Source: Monosiga brevicollis MX1
Lineage: Eukaryota > Opisthokonta > Choanoflagellata > Craspedida > Salpingoecidae
Direction of reading: 5' to 3'
DNA length: 64,000 bases
NCBI RefSeq assembly: GCF_000002865.3
Contig: NW_001865050.1
Location: forward strand, 266,098 to 330,097
Of the stretch, positions 21,696-33,742 are shown one piece after another. How positions within the stretch are numbered: position 1 is the stretch's first letter; every line of letters starts with the position of its first letter. A program made the translations under genes and the position numbers. Below the pieces are notes generated by a model. The model was not told the origin of the DNA and ran no database searches. It saw only the letters and a list, made by a program, of their open reading frames with translations.

Positions 21696-23900
21696 TTACA
21701 AGCAGGTGCAGAGTTTCTTGCAACCCGTCTTCTTGTCCTTCTTGTTCCACTCAAAGTTGCCGTTGCACCGCTCTCGGCAGTCGCTCTTTTTGATGCGCTC
21801 GGGGCAACAGACGCACGCCTACCATTACGAGCGGGCGAGAGCAGGGGTGAGCACCAAAACACATGCCCACAGAATCAGCGAGCCAAGCCAAATGTCTGTA
21901 TGCTACGATCAAAAGTCAGAAGCCACGCCGTTGATAATCGATGATACGTACGTGCAGGCAGTAACCCTTCTTGGCGCGCTTGAACCAGTTGGAGGAGGGC
22001 AGACTGGCTTCTTGCTTCTTGCAATGTTTTTTGCAGTCACGACGCTCATGATAAATACCGACTCCCGCATTGCAAGTGGGTTCGTCGTCGTCGTCATCTC
22101 CTGCGTCGTCGTCGGTCTCACCAGCCTTATCGTCGTCATCGACCGGCTCGTCGGAATCGGGATAGCTCAGACAGGTGATCTGCACGTTGGGGTCTTCGGT
22201 CCACGGGGCAGCGTACACCTCCACAGCTGCCTGACTGTCCTCGGGTCGGACCGCAGACGACTCCATGCGCGCAAACCATGACCCTAAGAACCAGCGCCAG
22301 TGTTGACCGTTGTGAGAACAGACCAGTCAAGAAACTTGAACAATAGCATCAAAACAGAGGTGACAACGTACAGGCTGTGGGTGAAGTGGCGAAAAACCAC
22401 CAATCGGTTGTGTGCGACAAGTAAAAGTCGCTGCCTTGCTTTCTAGGTATTGCGTGCAAACACCGCAGGGTAGCAAGCCAATGATATATGGGATGAGTCA
22501 TCGGCAGCCCGGCAGCAGGCGAACCAACCAAGGGTGCAATACAACAGGCACACACGAAGGTAAGCAAGTCGCAAGTCGCGCAGCATCACACACTTGTAAT
22601 ATGAAACGCCCAAAAGGGAAGCGTCTTGGTCGTAAATGCCATTGATGATGCTGTTGACGCCGCTTCGCCCAGACACTTGCAGCTGCAAGCAAAAGTCTCC
22701 AGCTATACGCCACCAGGAATTGCAATCGGTCGTTTAGGGTAACCAAGCAGGCGAAGAGAATGAGATCAGGGAGTAACTGCTGCGCACAAGGGGCACCAAG
22801 AGGCGGTGGGTGCGATGCGAGCGGAAAGCAGCGATGCACAACGTACCGGGGGCGTCCGTGTCAAAGATGATGACGTCGTATTCATAGGTTCGAGTTTGAC
22901 CACCGAGTTTGTAGTTAGACACGGTCACGTGATAGGTCACATCAGCCCCCAGAGGACGGTTCATGACGCTCTCGTCATCAATGTGGAAGGATAGAGCTGG
23001 GTCACCAAAGCCGCCATTGCGGTACTCAATCGTGACCGCGACGGGACCGTCAGGGCCCGTCATCGTGACGGTGGCGTCGGCAAAGTCGGCATTGTCGATG
23101 GAGACGGACCAGCGACGCGAGCTGGGAAGGAGTTGGTAGGGCATGTAGCCGGCCGAGGGCCAGAGCACGGCCTCGGGCTCGGTCGGGAGGCGAGTCCAGT
23201 CCCCGTTGATGACCCACATGGTGTTGGCGGGGTAGTATCCAGATTCGGAGGGATTGACGTCGCCCGTCCCAATTTCGGAGAGGGGTGGGTAGAGGATCCA
23301 GCGACGGTGGCCCACGGCCATGTTGTTGGAGCCATCATCGCTAATGTAGCCATCCACCGAGTTGACGCCAAAGCCGCCCAGATGGAGGTTGCTACGGCCG
23401 GCTGCCTCGTCACCGTTGGTGTGGTAGCATGCCCAACTCTCGTCGGGATAATGGCTGAGCATGGAGTTGGCGGACATCATGAGGGAGCTCTCCAGGCACT
23501 GGGCAGACTTGGTGAGGCTCAATCCCGCGGGCAGTAGGCCCACCATGGTGCGGTAAAAGTTGACGCGCTTGAGCACCATGAGCATGTGCTCGAGCGGGTT
23601 GGTGGTGATGCCGGTGCTGCATGCGGTCAAGTCTGAAGCATCGGAAAAGAAATCGTTGGTGGCACCCAAGTACTCTTGTTCGTAGAGCTGCTGGACCAAT
23701 GCCTTATCCAGATTGCCCACGGCACGCCGAGTGCGCGTGGCCTCGTCAACCGTGGCAGCAGCCCGTGCGGGGCGGGGCCCATCTGGTGACGGGGCCTCGT
23801 TGGTCAGGCCATGGAAATCCGGGGCCACTAGGGTGGTCGAGTCGGCAACCACTCGGCCCACAATCAAGAGCACGGCAAAGAGTGGAAGTCGCCAAATCAT
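21696..23900 (-). CDS. Secreted CAP-domain (SCP/PR-1) protein with Cys-rich C-terminal repeats
   Basis: Five exons join in frame (551 aa): 22847-23900, 22592-22675, 22372-22434, 21952-22283, 21696-21818. A signal peptide (MIWRLPLFAVLLIVGRVVA) is followed by a propeptide-like stretch and a CAP domain at about residues 95-235 (VNFYRTMVGL, then MSANSMLSHYPDESWACYH, and NNMAVGHRRWILYPP). A beta-rich region (about 250-350) follows, then a segment reading GVNSIINGIYDQDASLLG and TDWWFFATSPTAW, then an Asp/Glu-rich linker, and finally two related Cys-rich units: ERRDCKKHCKKQ ... KRAKKGYCLH and IKKSDCRERCNG ... KKDKKTGCKKLC. The Cys units are strongly basic and I do not recognise their family. CAP proteins are usually secreted lipid-binding or effector proteins; the function here is unknown. 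An acidic linker next to basic Cys modules suggests charge pairing. Confidence 0.88.
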
Positions 23901-24422
23901 GCTGCTGATTCACACCCAGACCTCGTGGCACTGGGACAATGGGGGAATGGGAAGAAAATGCAACCCCGCTCCAACGTCGGGGCAGCAATCGTCCAGGTGC
24001 GGCGCGAGGCGGGGTCGGTGGTTGGCTACATGTGCCCATCAAGGTGTGGGGGCAGGTGCGACTTGACGCATTCAATCCACATTGAATCATATGATTGCAT
24101 GTATCGAGCTTGATCAGCGCTCAGGCACGGCAATCAAAGCGCGCCGCGTTGAGTTGATGAGATGACGCTCGGGTAAGGTCGACGCCAACGTAGGATTGTT
24201 TTCGCCGTGCGCGAGCGCCACCACCGCGAGGGCATAGGCTGCAATGGGAAGCTTTTCGTGGGAAATTTTGAACCTCGGACGTCAAAAGCACACCGTCGCG
24301 ATCCAAAATCAATCATGCCCTCTCGATCTCCACACGATTTGGGCCGTGACGACGACACGACAACACTCGTGGCCCGGATGTTGCTTGGCAAAGTGGGTCG
24401 GGGTTTGGGACACCAGGGACTG

Positions 24423-24462
<40 letters not shown>

Positions 24463-24792
24463 CAAATGCATACATGCAAGTGATTATTTGAAGCTGGATG
24501 CATGTATGCATGTTGGTGATCGACGAGCTGATCTGGGGAGCTGGCTGAAACTTTGAGACGGACGAAAAGAATGAGGCAATGGCTTTCAATCATCGGGGCG
24601 AATGGGGCCAGCAGTCAAGGCAGGGACACGGTAGTACGTTTCTAATTAAAAAAAATTAAACACAAGAGACTGGAGTAGGCATTGAAATGCTCGAGCGAGA
24701 ACGTTTTCAACGCCCGCCAACCCCGAAAACAGAGAAGGAAAAAAAAGAAGAGGGAAATCGACCATGTCCATATTATGCAAATGCGCCTCCCT
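23901..24792. other. intergenic with a (TG)n microsatellite (24423-24460)
   Basis: No exon is supported between the CAP gene start and the K+ channel 3' end, both on the minus strand. It holds about 19 TG units and an A/T-rich patch at 24640-24660 that may belong to the channel 3' region. Confidence 0.5.
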
Positions 24793-27268
24793 TCAGGACG
24801 CCTGCTGATCCCCACCAGAGGTGGTAAACATGGTGCCGCGATAATAGGTACCGGGGCCGGAGTTGGACACCTGGATGTCATCCATGTCCAACTGGTAGAG
24901 CTGGCCCTCGTATTTGTTCGGCTTGGCGGAAGAGCGTCGCCTGGATTCTGAGCCTGTGCTTGCATTGTTTGCTGCTGCCTGGTCGGCCAGCTTGTTGCGG
25001 TAGTAAATTTGCATTCGCTTCGAGTGCTCTTCCCGCGCCAAGACATAAGCGCTGATGGAGTGGTTCACATCGTCCATGCGGTTCCGCAGACGCTGCAGAA
25101 TGACCTCATGCTTAAGGAGCTTGGCGTCAGACAGCTGCCGCTCCTGATGAAGGCGCATAAACTCTGTTGCGGTGACCCGGCAGTGTCGTTGAGTAGGAGG
25201 AAGAATGCAAGGATTGGCCTTGTGCGCGAGGGGGCAAGGGCGGATGTTGTAGGGATGGCAGCCAAGAAATCGAAAACGTACCGGAGATGAAGATGCCGGC
25301 GGGAATGGCCATAAGCACCACGCCGATGCTGGCCACCAAAGAACCCACAATCTTGCCCTGCGTCGTGGTTGGCGAAATGTCACCTACATGACCCGACATG
25401 CATGATGAAGAGTGAGGGAAGCACAGAATGGCAGGAGCCAAGAGAAGTGCCTCGCCCTCCGAGCAGCAAAGTGTTTTGTCCATGAAATGCTCAACTCACC
25501 GTAACCAACGGTCGTCATGGTGACCACAGCCCACCACATGCCCTCTGCCCGACAAACACGATGGCCGGTCAATGTGAGCAAAAACAAGAGGCCAATTCAA
25601 AGCCGCGCGACCAGCGCACAGCAGCTGGGCCCGCTCGAAAACTTGTGGAAATGAATGCAGGGCGGTGAGTGTGGTGGTTGCTGACCTGGAATACTGATAA
25701 ACCCAGAATCTGCATCTTGTTCACAGTAAAAGATGGCTGATCCAAAGAGCGTTGCCGCGACAATGGTGATGAGGAAGAGGAGCACCAATTCCTTTGACGA
25801 TTTGGAAATACACACAATCATGTCCTACACGACGAGTGACGTTTGACAGAGGGGAAAGCATGTGCGCAAAAGAGCAGCCAATGTGAGCTATGCGCCTCCT
25901 TCAACACCTCATTTGCACTGCACCATGTGCGTCCCACGCGCACATGTGCGTGCGTGTTTCATGCGCAGAGAGGGTAGGAATAGAAGCAGGGAAGGAAAAG
26001 GCGGTGGGAAACGGACTGGTGGGACAATGGCTCACCTGCAACCCCTCCGAGTGACGGCTGAACTTGAGAAGGCGGGAGATACGGGTGAGTCGAAGAATAC
26101 GGACAACGGCTACGCTTGACGCCCCGGAAGAATTGAGGCCCAGCCCAATGTAATACGGTAGGATGGCAATGAGATCAATCAGATTCATGGGCTCCCACAT
26201 CCACTTGGTCAAGCGGGTCGGGCCCGCCGCGTAGAAGCGCATGCCATACTCAATCGTGAACCACGCAATACAAACGGATTCAATGGTAAAAAAGGTCGGG
26301 TGGTTGTCTGTGCGCGGCTCGCCATCGTCGCCGAGGCGGTAGGCGGGAAGTGTTTCAAACACAAAGCCACACACCGAAATCAAAATAACGATCATGGTCG
26401 AGATTTCAAAGAAGCGAGAGATGGGGTGATTCGCCTTGAGCCACCAGATACAGTCACTGTTACGGTCATCATCGTCATCGGAGACTGAGCGGAGCGCCAA
26501 CTCTTCGTCGCTCAGAAATGCAGGGTTGTCAAAATCAAAAGCTGAAGAGCGCGTCAGGACATCGCTGATGTTGTCACCGTCCCCCTCGGAGGGCGAGAAG
26601 ACGGGCGCCAGGTCGTCATCACCCGTTGCTGCCGTCTCGGCCTCCAGCGTAGTGCTGGGCGCCTCCCCAATAGCAACGGGAAAGGTGGTGACGGCCGTGC
26701 GACGCGGTTCCTGAGCAAAATTAAAAGAAACTCTTGGACCATCGACGACACGCTTGGCGTGCTCCTCACGAACGCGTTCCGCCTCGGCCTTGACGGAAGC
26801 CTCGACCAGGAGATACCCTGCCGGTGTGAGCGGCGTGGTGGTGGTATCGCGGGCAACTGGAGGCGGCGCAGGTGAGGTTCCAAGGTACTCGGGCACCGCC
26901 GACAATACCTGATCAGACCATGATTCCGACCCGAGCTTGACCAGCAGGCAAATGGGTAGGCCGCGTGCCCGCAGGGTGTCGGTGGCCAGCACTTTGAGCA
27001 CGCGAAGGTCGGCCTCTTGGCTCAAATCAAGGCAAGTGCCATCCATGTAGCATAGATCAATCTCATCGACTGGCACGGGGCGTTGGGGATGAACGGCTGC
27101 ATAGGCCTGAAGGGGAAACTCGACAGCCTCCTTGATGTCCAAGACCAGCTTGCGGCCGGGTGTCATTATTGATCGAACGTGACCAGACTGCCGATCATGA
27201 TCCTGGTCTTGATGCGCAGCCGGGTCGGCCAAGCCCACAACCTCAACCACAAACTCGCTGTGATCCAT
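24793..27268 (-). CDS. Voltage-gated K+ channel (Kv-type, six transmembrane)
   Basis: Five exons join in frame (629 aa): 26036-27268, 25686-25824, 25500-25544, 25282-25383, 24793-25163. The N-terminal 280 residues are cytoplasmic, hydrophilic and acidic, without a recognisable T1/BTB tetramerisation domain; residues about 30-115 may form a small ubiquitin-like or PB1-like fold (weak). S1 is FFEISTMIVILISVCGFVF; S2/S3 follow (IAWFTIEYGMRFY, NLIDLIAILPYYIGL); S4 is VVRILRLTRISRLLKFSRH with basic residues every third position, the voltage sensor. S5 (LVLLFLITIVAATLFGSAIF) and the pore helix lead to the selectivity filter TMTTVGYGD, split by an intron inside the Gly-Asp. S6 has MAIPAGIFIS, where Kv channels have the PVP-type hinge. 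The C-terminal tail is helical and basic. It conducts K+ across the plasma membrane on depolarisation (family knowledge). Confidence 0.95.
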
Positions 27269-28581
27269 GATATGTACGTGAGTGGCAAGGCCACGCCCGC
27301 GCGTTGGCCTCTTGGAGATGATTTGGAGAGAGGAAGCAGACGAAGCGTGAAGCAGGCACGACCACCTCTCCTTCCGGTCTTATTCGCCAGCGCGCAGGCT
27401 CGCAAGCCGCGCTGGCCGGACAGGGTGAAGGAGCGCAAAGATGAGGACTGTATCAATTTTGGGCCGTCATGAGCCTGGATCGCGCCCCACCGACTTGGTA
27501 GCCCCAAATACCTATATGAATAAGACAACGACAAGAGATGAGCACTACGCAGGCGGTAGCTGGATGCAGTAGAGATGGCAGTATCATTCATCTCCATCAC
27601 CCCAATGCACTTGTACATGCAAGCCAGATCAAAACCGTGCGAGCACAGTCCCACGCGAGGCTGCACCTCACATGCGCTGAAACCCCTCTGCCTCCTCTGA
27701 ATCTAAAGCTCCCCCTCTCCCCTCTCCTCTCCTCTCCACCCATCTGATTCTCAAGCCAGTCCCCTTTGCCTCTCCCCCTCCCCCGCCCACCCGATTCATC
27801 CACGCTCCGCCCCTGTATCCAGGAGCAAAGGGGCTGCCATGCCATAGCGGGCACAACACAGCGAGCGAGGGGCACTCACGTCGTCCAAAGTTTTTCGCGC
27901 AATTTGACAAAGTCACCCAAAAAAAAAAACAGACTGGCGGATAATGGGAGTTGATGTGACCGATGTGGTGGTTTTGTGTCGTTTTCTCGTTCTCCAACCT
28001 GTTGTGCTTACCAGAACCGTGTGGACTTTATGTAGCATTCTTTGAGGTTGCTGTCGCCGATAGTTTAAAAGTCCGCAATGATGACAAAGGGGTTTGTTTT
28101 ACCAACCACCACACACCCCTCTCCAAACTAAACTACATTGTTCTCTAAATTCAACCCATCGACCTGGGTGCTACCAACTGTAGCGGTTATTGCCATTTGG
28201 TACCTGGACCGGTTCGTTCACCACGAGGAAAACACAAAAGATTCAATAAAATCCCCTTTTGTGTGTGTGTCTCTCTCTCTCGCTCTCTCGCTCTCTCTCT
28301 CTCTGAAAGATAGCGGCAAGACTTGCAATGCGACGATATGGCAGCGCCAAAGTGCAGGCTATGGGTGCTGTGTGCTGGTCTTATGAACGTTGCATTTGCT
28401 GGCTGTCCTCATAGGCATTGGATGGGCCAGATATTGAAGCCAACCCTTCTGCAGCCGCATAGCAAGCTTCCTTGAGGTGCTGACCAGGTCCCTGAAGCAC
28501 CTTTTCAGCCCTTGCCTGGGAGTCCTTGAGCCGTCTTCCGAGCCCCTCTGCTCTCCACTCTGAAGAAAGGGTGGAGAAAAG
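27269..28581. other. intergenic region between divergent Kv channel and mL38 genes
   Basis: No exon is supported. It contains a pyrimidine-rich block (27690-27800) and a (TC)n run (28269-28304). The first few hundred bases on each side are presumably the two promoters. Confidence 0.45.
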
Positions 28582-30105
28582 ATGGCCGCTAACATGGGCA
28601 TGCGCGTCTTGAACGCGCCGCATGCCGTTCCAGCCCTGCGTCGTGCCCAGGTTTGCAACAAACTCGCCCTGTCTCTCTGCGAGCCCCTTCAGGATGGGCG
28701 TCCCATTCCGCTACCTCTTCCTTGCTTCAGCTGACTGTCGGTTTGACGCCCGTTGCTTTGGCTTGCCCGCGACTGCACAGCGCTGGCGCACTTGGAAGCA
28801 GACTGTTCAGGTCCACCGCCTTCGCCTGGCTACCACAGCCAGCTGCAACGCCGCAGCCGCCCCGCGGTTTGTCTTTGACCAACCCAGCAACACCAAGTCG
28901 ACCACGGGCATTGTACCCAAGCCGACCTTGGCCGACCGTGCTCAGGAATACTGGCGCCGGAGAAAAGACCCGGAACTCGAGGAAGCGGCTCGCCGCCTCG
29001 ACCGTACGTCCTCACCCGCACGTGCGCTGTGGCGCCTTCTGACCTTGCTCGCCGCTGGCAAGAGCACGAGTTGACGTCTCGCTGCTTCCCAACTCATCTT
29101 CCTGCGGACTGGTTGGTGTACTGCTGATAGTGCGAGTCCCTCTCACCAATGTTGCCACCTTGAGTGACCAGCACTTCTTGGCCTACAACGGCCACTTGCG
29201 CCTGCGCAACATGGCCTTCAACTATCACATCTTTGATGATGTCTTTGGCAAGGTTCGCCCGTGCCCTGGGACGTTTCGCCCCCTCTGAAGTTTGCATGCT
29301 AAACTCATTGCTCGTGCACCGCCTGCTGCCTCTGAACCAGGTCTTTGTCCCAAAGAAGAACTTTGCCGTCTCCTGGGCTGATACTTACACATATCGCGGG
29401 AACCTAGTTGCGCCCAACGATGTCAGTGACGCTGTCTTACGAGCGCCATTTTTATTTTCTTATTCTTCCTTTGACCCTTTCTCTCCATGCCCCACTCTGG
29501 TGACTGCCTCACGATCTGGTCCATCTGGTGCGTGAAACAGACACTGGTGGCACCGGCCTTTCACTTTGAGCCCGAAGCCAACGTGCAGTACACGGTTGCC
29601 CTCTTGGATGCTGGTGAGTTTTGCTGCAGGTTTACTTGCGTCCATGTGTTTGGCTTGTATTATTCTGCATCCTGGTGTTGTGTTTCGTGTGCCTGCGATA
29701 CCTGCGCTCACTGTGCTGCCGATTGCGGACGCAGACGGCCGTCTTGACGGGTCCGAGGGACAGGTTGCGCACGCGCTGACCTGCAACTTGACGGGGCCCA
29801 CCGCCTCTGGCGATGAGGTTCTGCCCTACATGCCACTGACCCCATTCCAGGGCTCGGGATACCACCGCGTGGTTGCCGTTCTCCTGCAGCAGTCAGGTGC
29901 TCTGGATGCGGCCGCTCTCCGCGATAGCTTGCCCGCAGTCTCGTCGCAGAACCCCTTGAGCAACCGCTACATGAAGCTTCAGGATTGGGCCCGCCAGCAT
30001 AACCTGCAGCCCGTGGCATTTTCCTTCTCGCAGGCTCAGCACGATGCCAGTGTGACCAGCACGCTGGCATCCGCTGGCTTTCACCAAGAACCCAGCTTTG
30101 CATAG
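28582..30105 (+). CDS. MRPL38: Mitochondrial large ribosomal subunit protein mL38 (MRPL38)
   Basis: The first exon (28582-28650) gives a presequence rich in Ala and Arg (MAANMGMRVLNAPHAVPALRR), followed by exon 28781-29003 with a helical segment (LADRAQEYWRRRKDPELEE) that matches the N-terminal helix of mL38. Later exons encode the PEBP-like domain: HIFDDVFGK, VFVPKKNFAVSWADTY, NVQYTVALLDADGRL, then GSGYHRVVAVLLQQ and LQPVAFSFSQAQHDASVT, ending at TAG 30103-30105. The order and the GSG-x-HR / VAFSFSQ...DDSVT-like sites match animal mL38 rather than free PEBP proteins. It is a structural protein at the central protuberance of the mitoribosome. The borders of the exon near 29060-29190 are uncertain; the others follow GT-AG. 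Confidence 0.9.
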
Positions 30106-30754
30106 CTTTCCTTATTTCGAACAACCCCCTTTTTCTTTTGCCAACTTCAACCTGGTCATGAATGTGCCAGTTTCCGCTGAGTCTGAGGACCAAAGCTCCT
30201 ATGCCAGATGCGGTGCTTCTGAGGCTGGCCTTGAGTTTCTCAAGTTTTTGTGCCGGAGCAGGAGGATGACATACCACGATCGGTCTCAAACCTTAATCCA
30301 TGGCCTCGTGATTCCGCCAAGGTTTCGGCAAGCTTGTGCTTTTCTTAAACCTATGCAAGCAAGGCTGCCGTGCATCCCTTTATTCTACCGCATGGCGGCA
30401 GGGAAGCGAGGCATGCCCTCCTGCTTTGGTTGAGCGTAGTTGTCTTGCCGTTATTGTGGCAACCTTCCAAAAAAGGCCGGACCGCATCCAAGTCGCGACA
30501 TGGCGACGACGCGCTTAAAACAGTTGAACCCGATTTTATTTTCATAATCTTTGTCTCGATTTTCCAAACGCCCGATCATAGCAGCACCCTCACACCTGGG
30601 CAAGTCAATGCGACAGTCAAAAGTGCCGGAGAAATAATGCTTTGAGGCCGCCTCGTCACACGTGTTTCGATATGAGTTTGACAAGAAAAAGAAAAAAAAT
30701 TTGAGATCACACACACACACACACACACAGATTCTTTTCATCAAACTCAACAGA
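30106..30754. other. intergenic, with short (CA)n at 30708-30730
   Basis: No exon is supported. It contains the mL38 3' region and the URM1 promoter. Confidence 0.45.
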
Positions 30755-31432
30755 ATGGCGGTGAACATCTGCGTCGAATTCAGGTTTGGCCGAGAGGGGG
30801 GCGCGCTATTGTGGGCATGTATGGCAGGGCTTGAGGCGCGGCTGCGTGCAGGATCAATGGCAGCTCACTCGGTCGTGGTTGAATCACGGGTTTCTTTTTA
30901 GCGGGGGCGCTGAGCTGCTTGTGGACGGCGTGCGACGACACGATCTGCAGCTCAAGGCGCAAGAAGAACCATGTACGCCAACGGCGACGCAGCTCGTCGC
31001 GGCAGCTGCATGGACTGCTTTTCGAGTGCATGGACCTGTTCACGCCTCACGCTTTTGATCCGCCCACTAGGGACCATCAAAACCCTGCTTGCATACATCC
31101 GCGACCACCTGCTCAAGGAGCGACCGGAGTTGTTCATGGACGGCGAGACCATGTGCGTAAACACTTTTCTCACCAATGACGTCGGGCACCCCCACACCCG
31201 TTTGACAGCTTTTGCGTTTACTGACCTCCACCCCGCTCGCCCTTACCTGGTTTTCCGGCTCTTGGTTATGCTCGTTGGCATCACTAACTCAATGGCTGAT
31301 GTCAACGCTTGCAGTCGACCAGGCATTCTGATTCTGGTCAACGACACGGATTGGGAGCTCCTGGACGGTCTTGATTACCAGCTTCAAGACAAAGACAACG
31401 TTGTCTTCATTTCCACCCTGCACGGTGGTTGA
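30755..31432 (+). CDS. URM1: Ubiquitin-related modifier 1 (URM1)
   Basis: Four exons join in frame (99 aa): 30755-30783, 30902-30972, 31071-31152, 31315-31432. The product aligns along its whole length with animal URM1: [51 protein letters not shown], then [20 protein letters not shown] at the end. The terminal Gly-Gly is the site that is activated by the E1-like enzyme UBA4/MOCS3 and becomes a thiocarboxylate, which donates sulfur for 2-thiolation of tRNA wobble uridines; URM1 is also conjugated to proteins. Length is the family's usual about 100 residues. All landmarks are present, so function is very likely. Confidence 0.98.
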
Positions 31433-31854
31433 GAGTTAACGTCAAAAGCTTAGCACATGGATAAATGGGGAGGCGCCAACGGAACGAGACCTGCAGGGTG
31501 CCTGCCCTCTTCCCTGCCGTGGCCATGCTCCTTTTCAAGCTGCTGTGCAGTGACGAATCCCTGCTCCTCCCCACGCCTATCCAACTATACTTGTTGGCTC
31601 GACTGCGTATAACAAGGTAGAATCTGGGACGGATATCAAGGCGGCCGCGAGACGTTGGACAATGACCACAATCAATGACTTGAATTCGAAGAATAATAAC
31701 AATGCTTTTTAACGATTCGGCACAGCCGTTTGGTACTGGGTGACAAGGGCACGGGCCGCGATGCGTCGCCTTGCCAACTTAGAGTGCACCATTATCCCCC
31801 AGCAAATGCAGACAAAAAGTGTGGCAATGCCCCGCCATTGGGATGAGCGTGGGC
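31433..31854. other. intergenic between convergent URM1 and copper monooxygenase genes
   Basis: No exon is supported; it likely holds the two 3' untranslated regions. Confidence 0.4.
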
Positions 31855-33742
31855 TCAGGTCATGCAAAGATTGCCAGCCGTCGATGTTGCAGGAACAGGG
31901 GTTGAGCCGTCGATGGTTGTGGCAAGCACCAAGATGCCGCACATCTCGGTTGTCGTGGTTACTCCGTATACAATGGCCGAGCTCTATCAGCCATCAAGAC
32001 ACGCCAAGCCCAGGCAGGAAAAAAGATGAGCCCCCTCCATCGGCTCAGGTTTTTTTTCTGCACACATGCAAGGATCCTGGTGGAGTAAACTAACCCCGGT
32101 ATTGTTAAACCAGCAAGTTGTTCGAAGAGACTCGTTAGGCTCCATCTGAAAGGGAGTCTCCAGAGCTTGAAATGTCTGGAGGAAAAGCAAGTGAAATGAT
32201 CAAAAAGAAAGAAGAGGGCGTGAGTTTGGACCAAGAAGATATTGTCGAACCAACATCAACATGGGCTCGAGAACCTGCAATGCACCTGATCGGCCCCGTA
32301 TCCGTGATAGGGATTCATCTCCATGACAAGACGGGTAGACTCCGTCTCGTTCACGGCCTCAAGCATGATTCTGCCCACCCAAAATGCGAATGAGGGGTGA
32401 GTCTGATACGGGAAATGATACCCATTCAATGACAGAGGCCTGGGCAAAGTCGAAAACGTGAAACGAGGGTGGAAAAGCCAACAGACCGCGTCGCGTGCTC
32501 ATGTGCGTGAAGATGGGCGCCGCGTATGAGCCAGGACTGGCCAACCACATTGACGGGCAACACCTGGGTCAGGTTAAAATGTTGCGCCGACGCGGAGCAG
32601 GTGAAGCTATAGCTGAAATTGCTGCTGAGGGGTGGGATCCTCAAATTGTAATCCCCAAGACCAACTGTAAACAGAGGAGCCTAAGCAGCACATTTGCTCC
32701 AAGGTCAGGAGCCAGGACCCTGCGAGAAAGACAGAAAGCTTGCCGGTAAAAGGGGATAGCCCCAGGCCAGGCGTACCTCGGGCAAGCCAGGCGCTGTGTC
32801 AAGCATCATTGTGGAGACGTCGGTCACGTAGGATGACGGTGGCTCGAAAATAAGATAGTGGATTTGCATGACGAGGACAGGTGCCTGAGTTCCAGGGCCC
32901 ACCGCAAAGCCGGTGCCTTCGGGGAAGTGGAACTTCACTGCACCCTTGTCGTAGGCAAAAGCCAATGCAGTGCAAAGCCCGTTGGTGAAGATGCTGGAGA
33001 ACGTCGGGCAACCGCTTTTATGAAAACGTGCAAGCGCTGCTGGAGTACACAAGAAAACGTCCGAGTGATGAACCAACTCGGGGTGTGTGCTGTGCAGTTC
33101 AAAGGCGGTGATGTGACCCACAGGAGCCGTTGACAAGTCAAAGGCCTGGCAGGGGAACAAAAAATAATTGCTGGATGTGTGGGCAGGAAAGCTGACAGGG
33201 GGGAAGGTGAGGTTGAGTTGCCCTGCATCGACGAGCTCCGATTCAGTACTGGTGACCGTCGTGACAAGCGCGGAATTGGTTGAGACCACCGAATTCGTCG
33301 AAGCAGTCGCCGTGTCCAAAACGCTGGGGCTTGGAGTGGCCGTTCGTGCAGGGCTCGAGGTAGTGCTCAGGTTATCCCCAACGGCCAAGGCGTGGCCCAG
33401 CGTAGAGCCTGATGGCTGCTCAGTTGGCCGTTGGTGCTTGCGCGCTTGATAAAACCCTACCCCGATGACGAGCAGCAGCACGCCCAATGCCACCAGCGCT
33501 ACGGTGCCGACGCGGCGAGGCCGCGTCCAAGCCGTTGCAGGCTGTGCGTCGATTGTGAGGATATGCGCCTCCTCTTCATCGCCGCTGTCAAAAAGAACGT
33601 CCTGAAATTCCTCCTTCTCCAATGGCTGCACCATCAAGGGGTAGTGGGCCAGCTGCTCTGGGTCGACAAAAACGTCCTCATCGGTGCAGTTACGCTCCTC
33701 CTCCTCGAGCAACAGCAGGTGCTGCTTCTTGCGCGGCGCCAT
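31855..33742 (-). CDS. Type II membrane copper monooxygenase (DBH/PHM family)
   Basis: The first exon (32777-33742, 322 aa) starts at MAPRKKQHLL and contains an acidic cytoplasmic head, one transmembrane segment (VALVALGVLLLVIGVGFY, about residues 81-98), a Ser/Thr stalk, and the N-terminal copper domain: FFLFPCQ-like start (YFLFPCQAFD), ELVHHSDVFLC with the His-His copper ligands, and LVMQIHYLIF. Downstream exons carry the second domain: FSYSFTCSASAQHFNLTQ, RGAHLHAHEHATR (H-x-H ligands), FQMEPNESLRTTCWFNNTG, and GVTTTTEMCGILVLA (Met ligand in EMC), ending at TGA 31855-31857. These are the ligands of dopamine-beta-hydroxylase, MOXD1 and peptidylglycine alpha-hydroxylating monooxygenase. No DOMON domain is seen, so it is closer to PHM/MOX in layout. 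The substrate is unknown. Borders of exons 2-4 are approximate. Confidence 0.85.
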
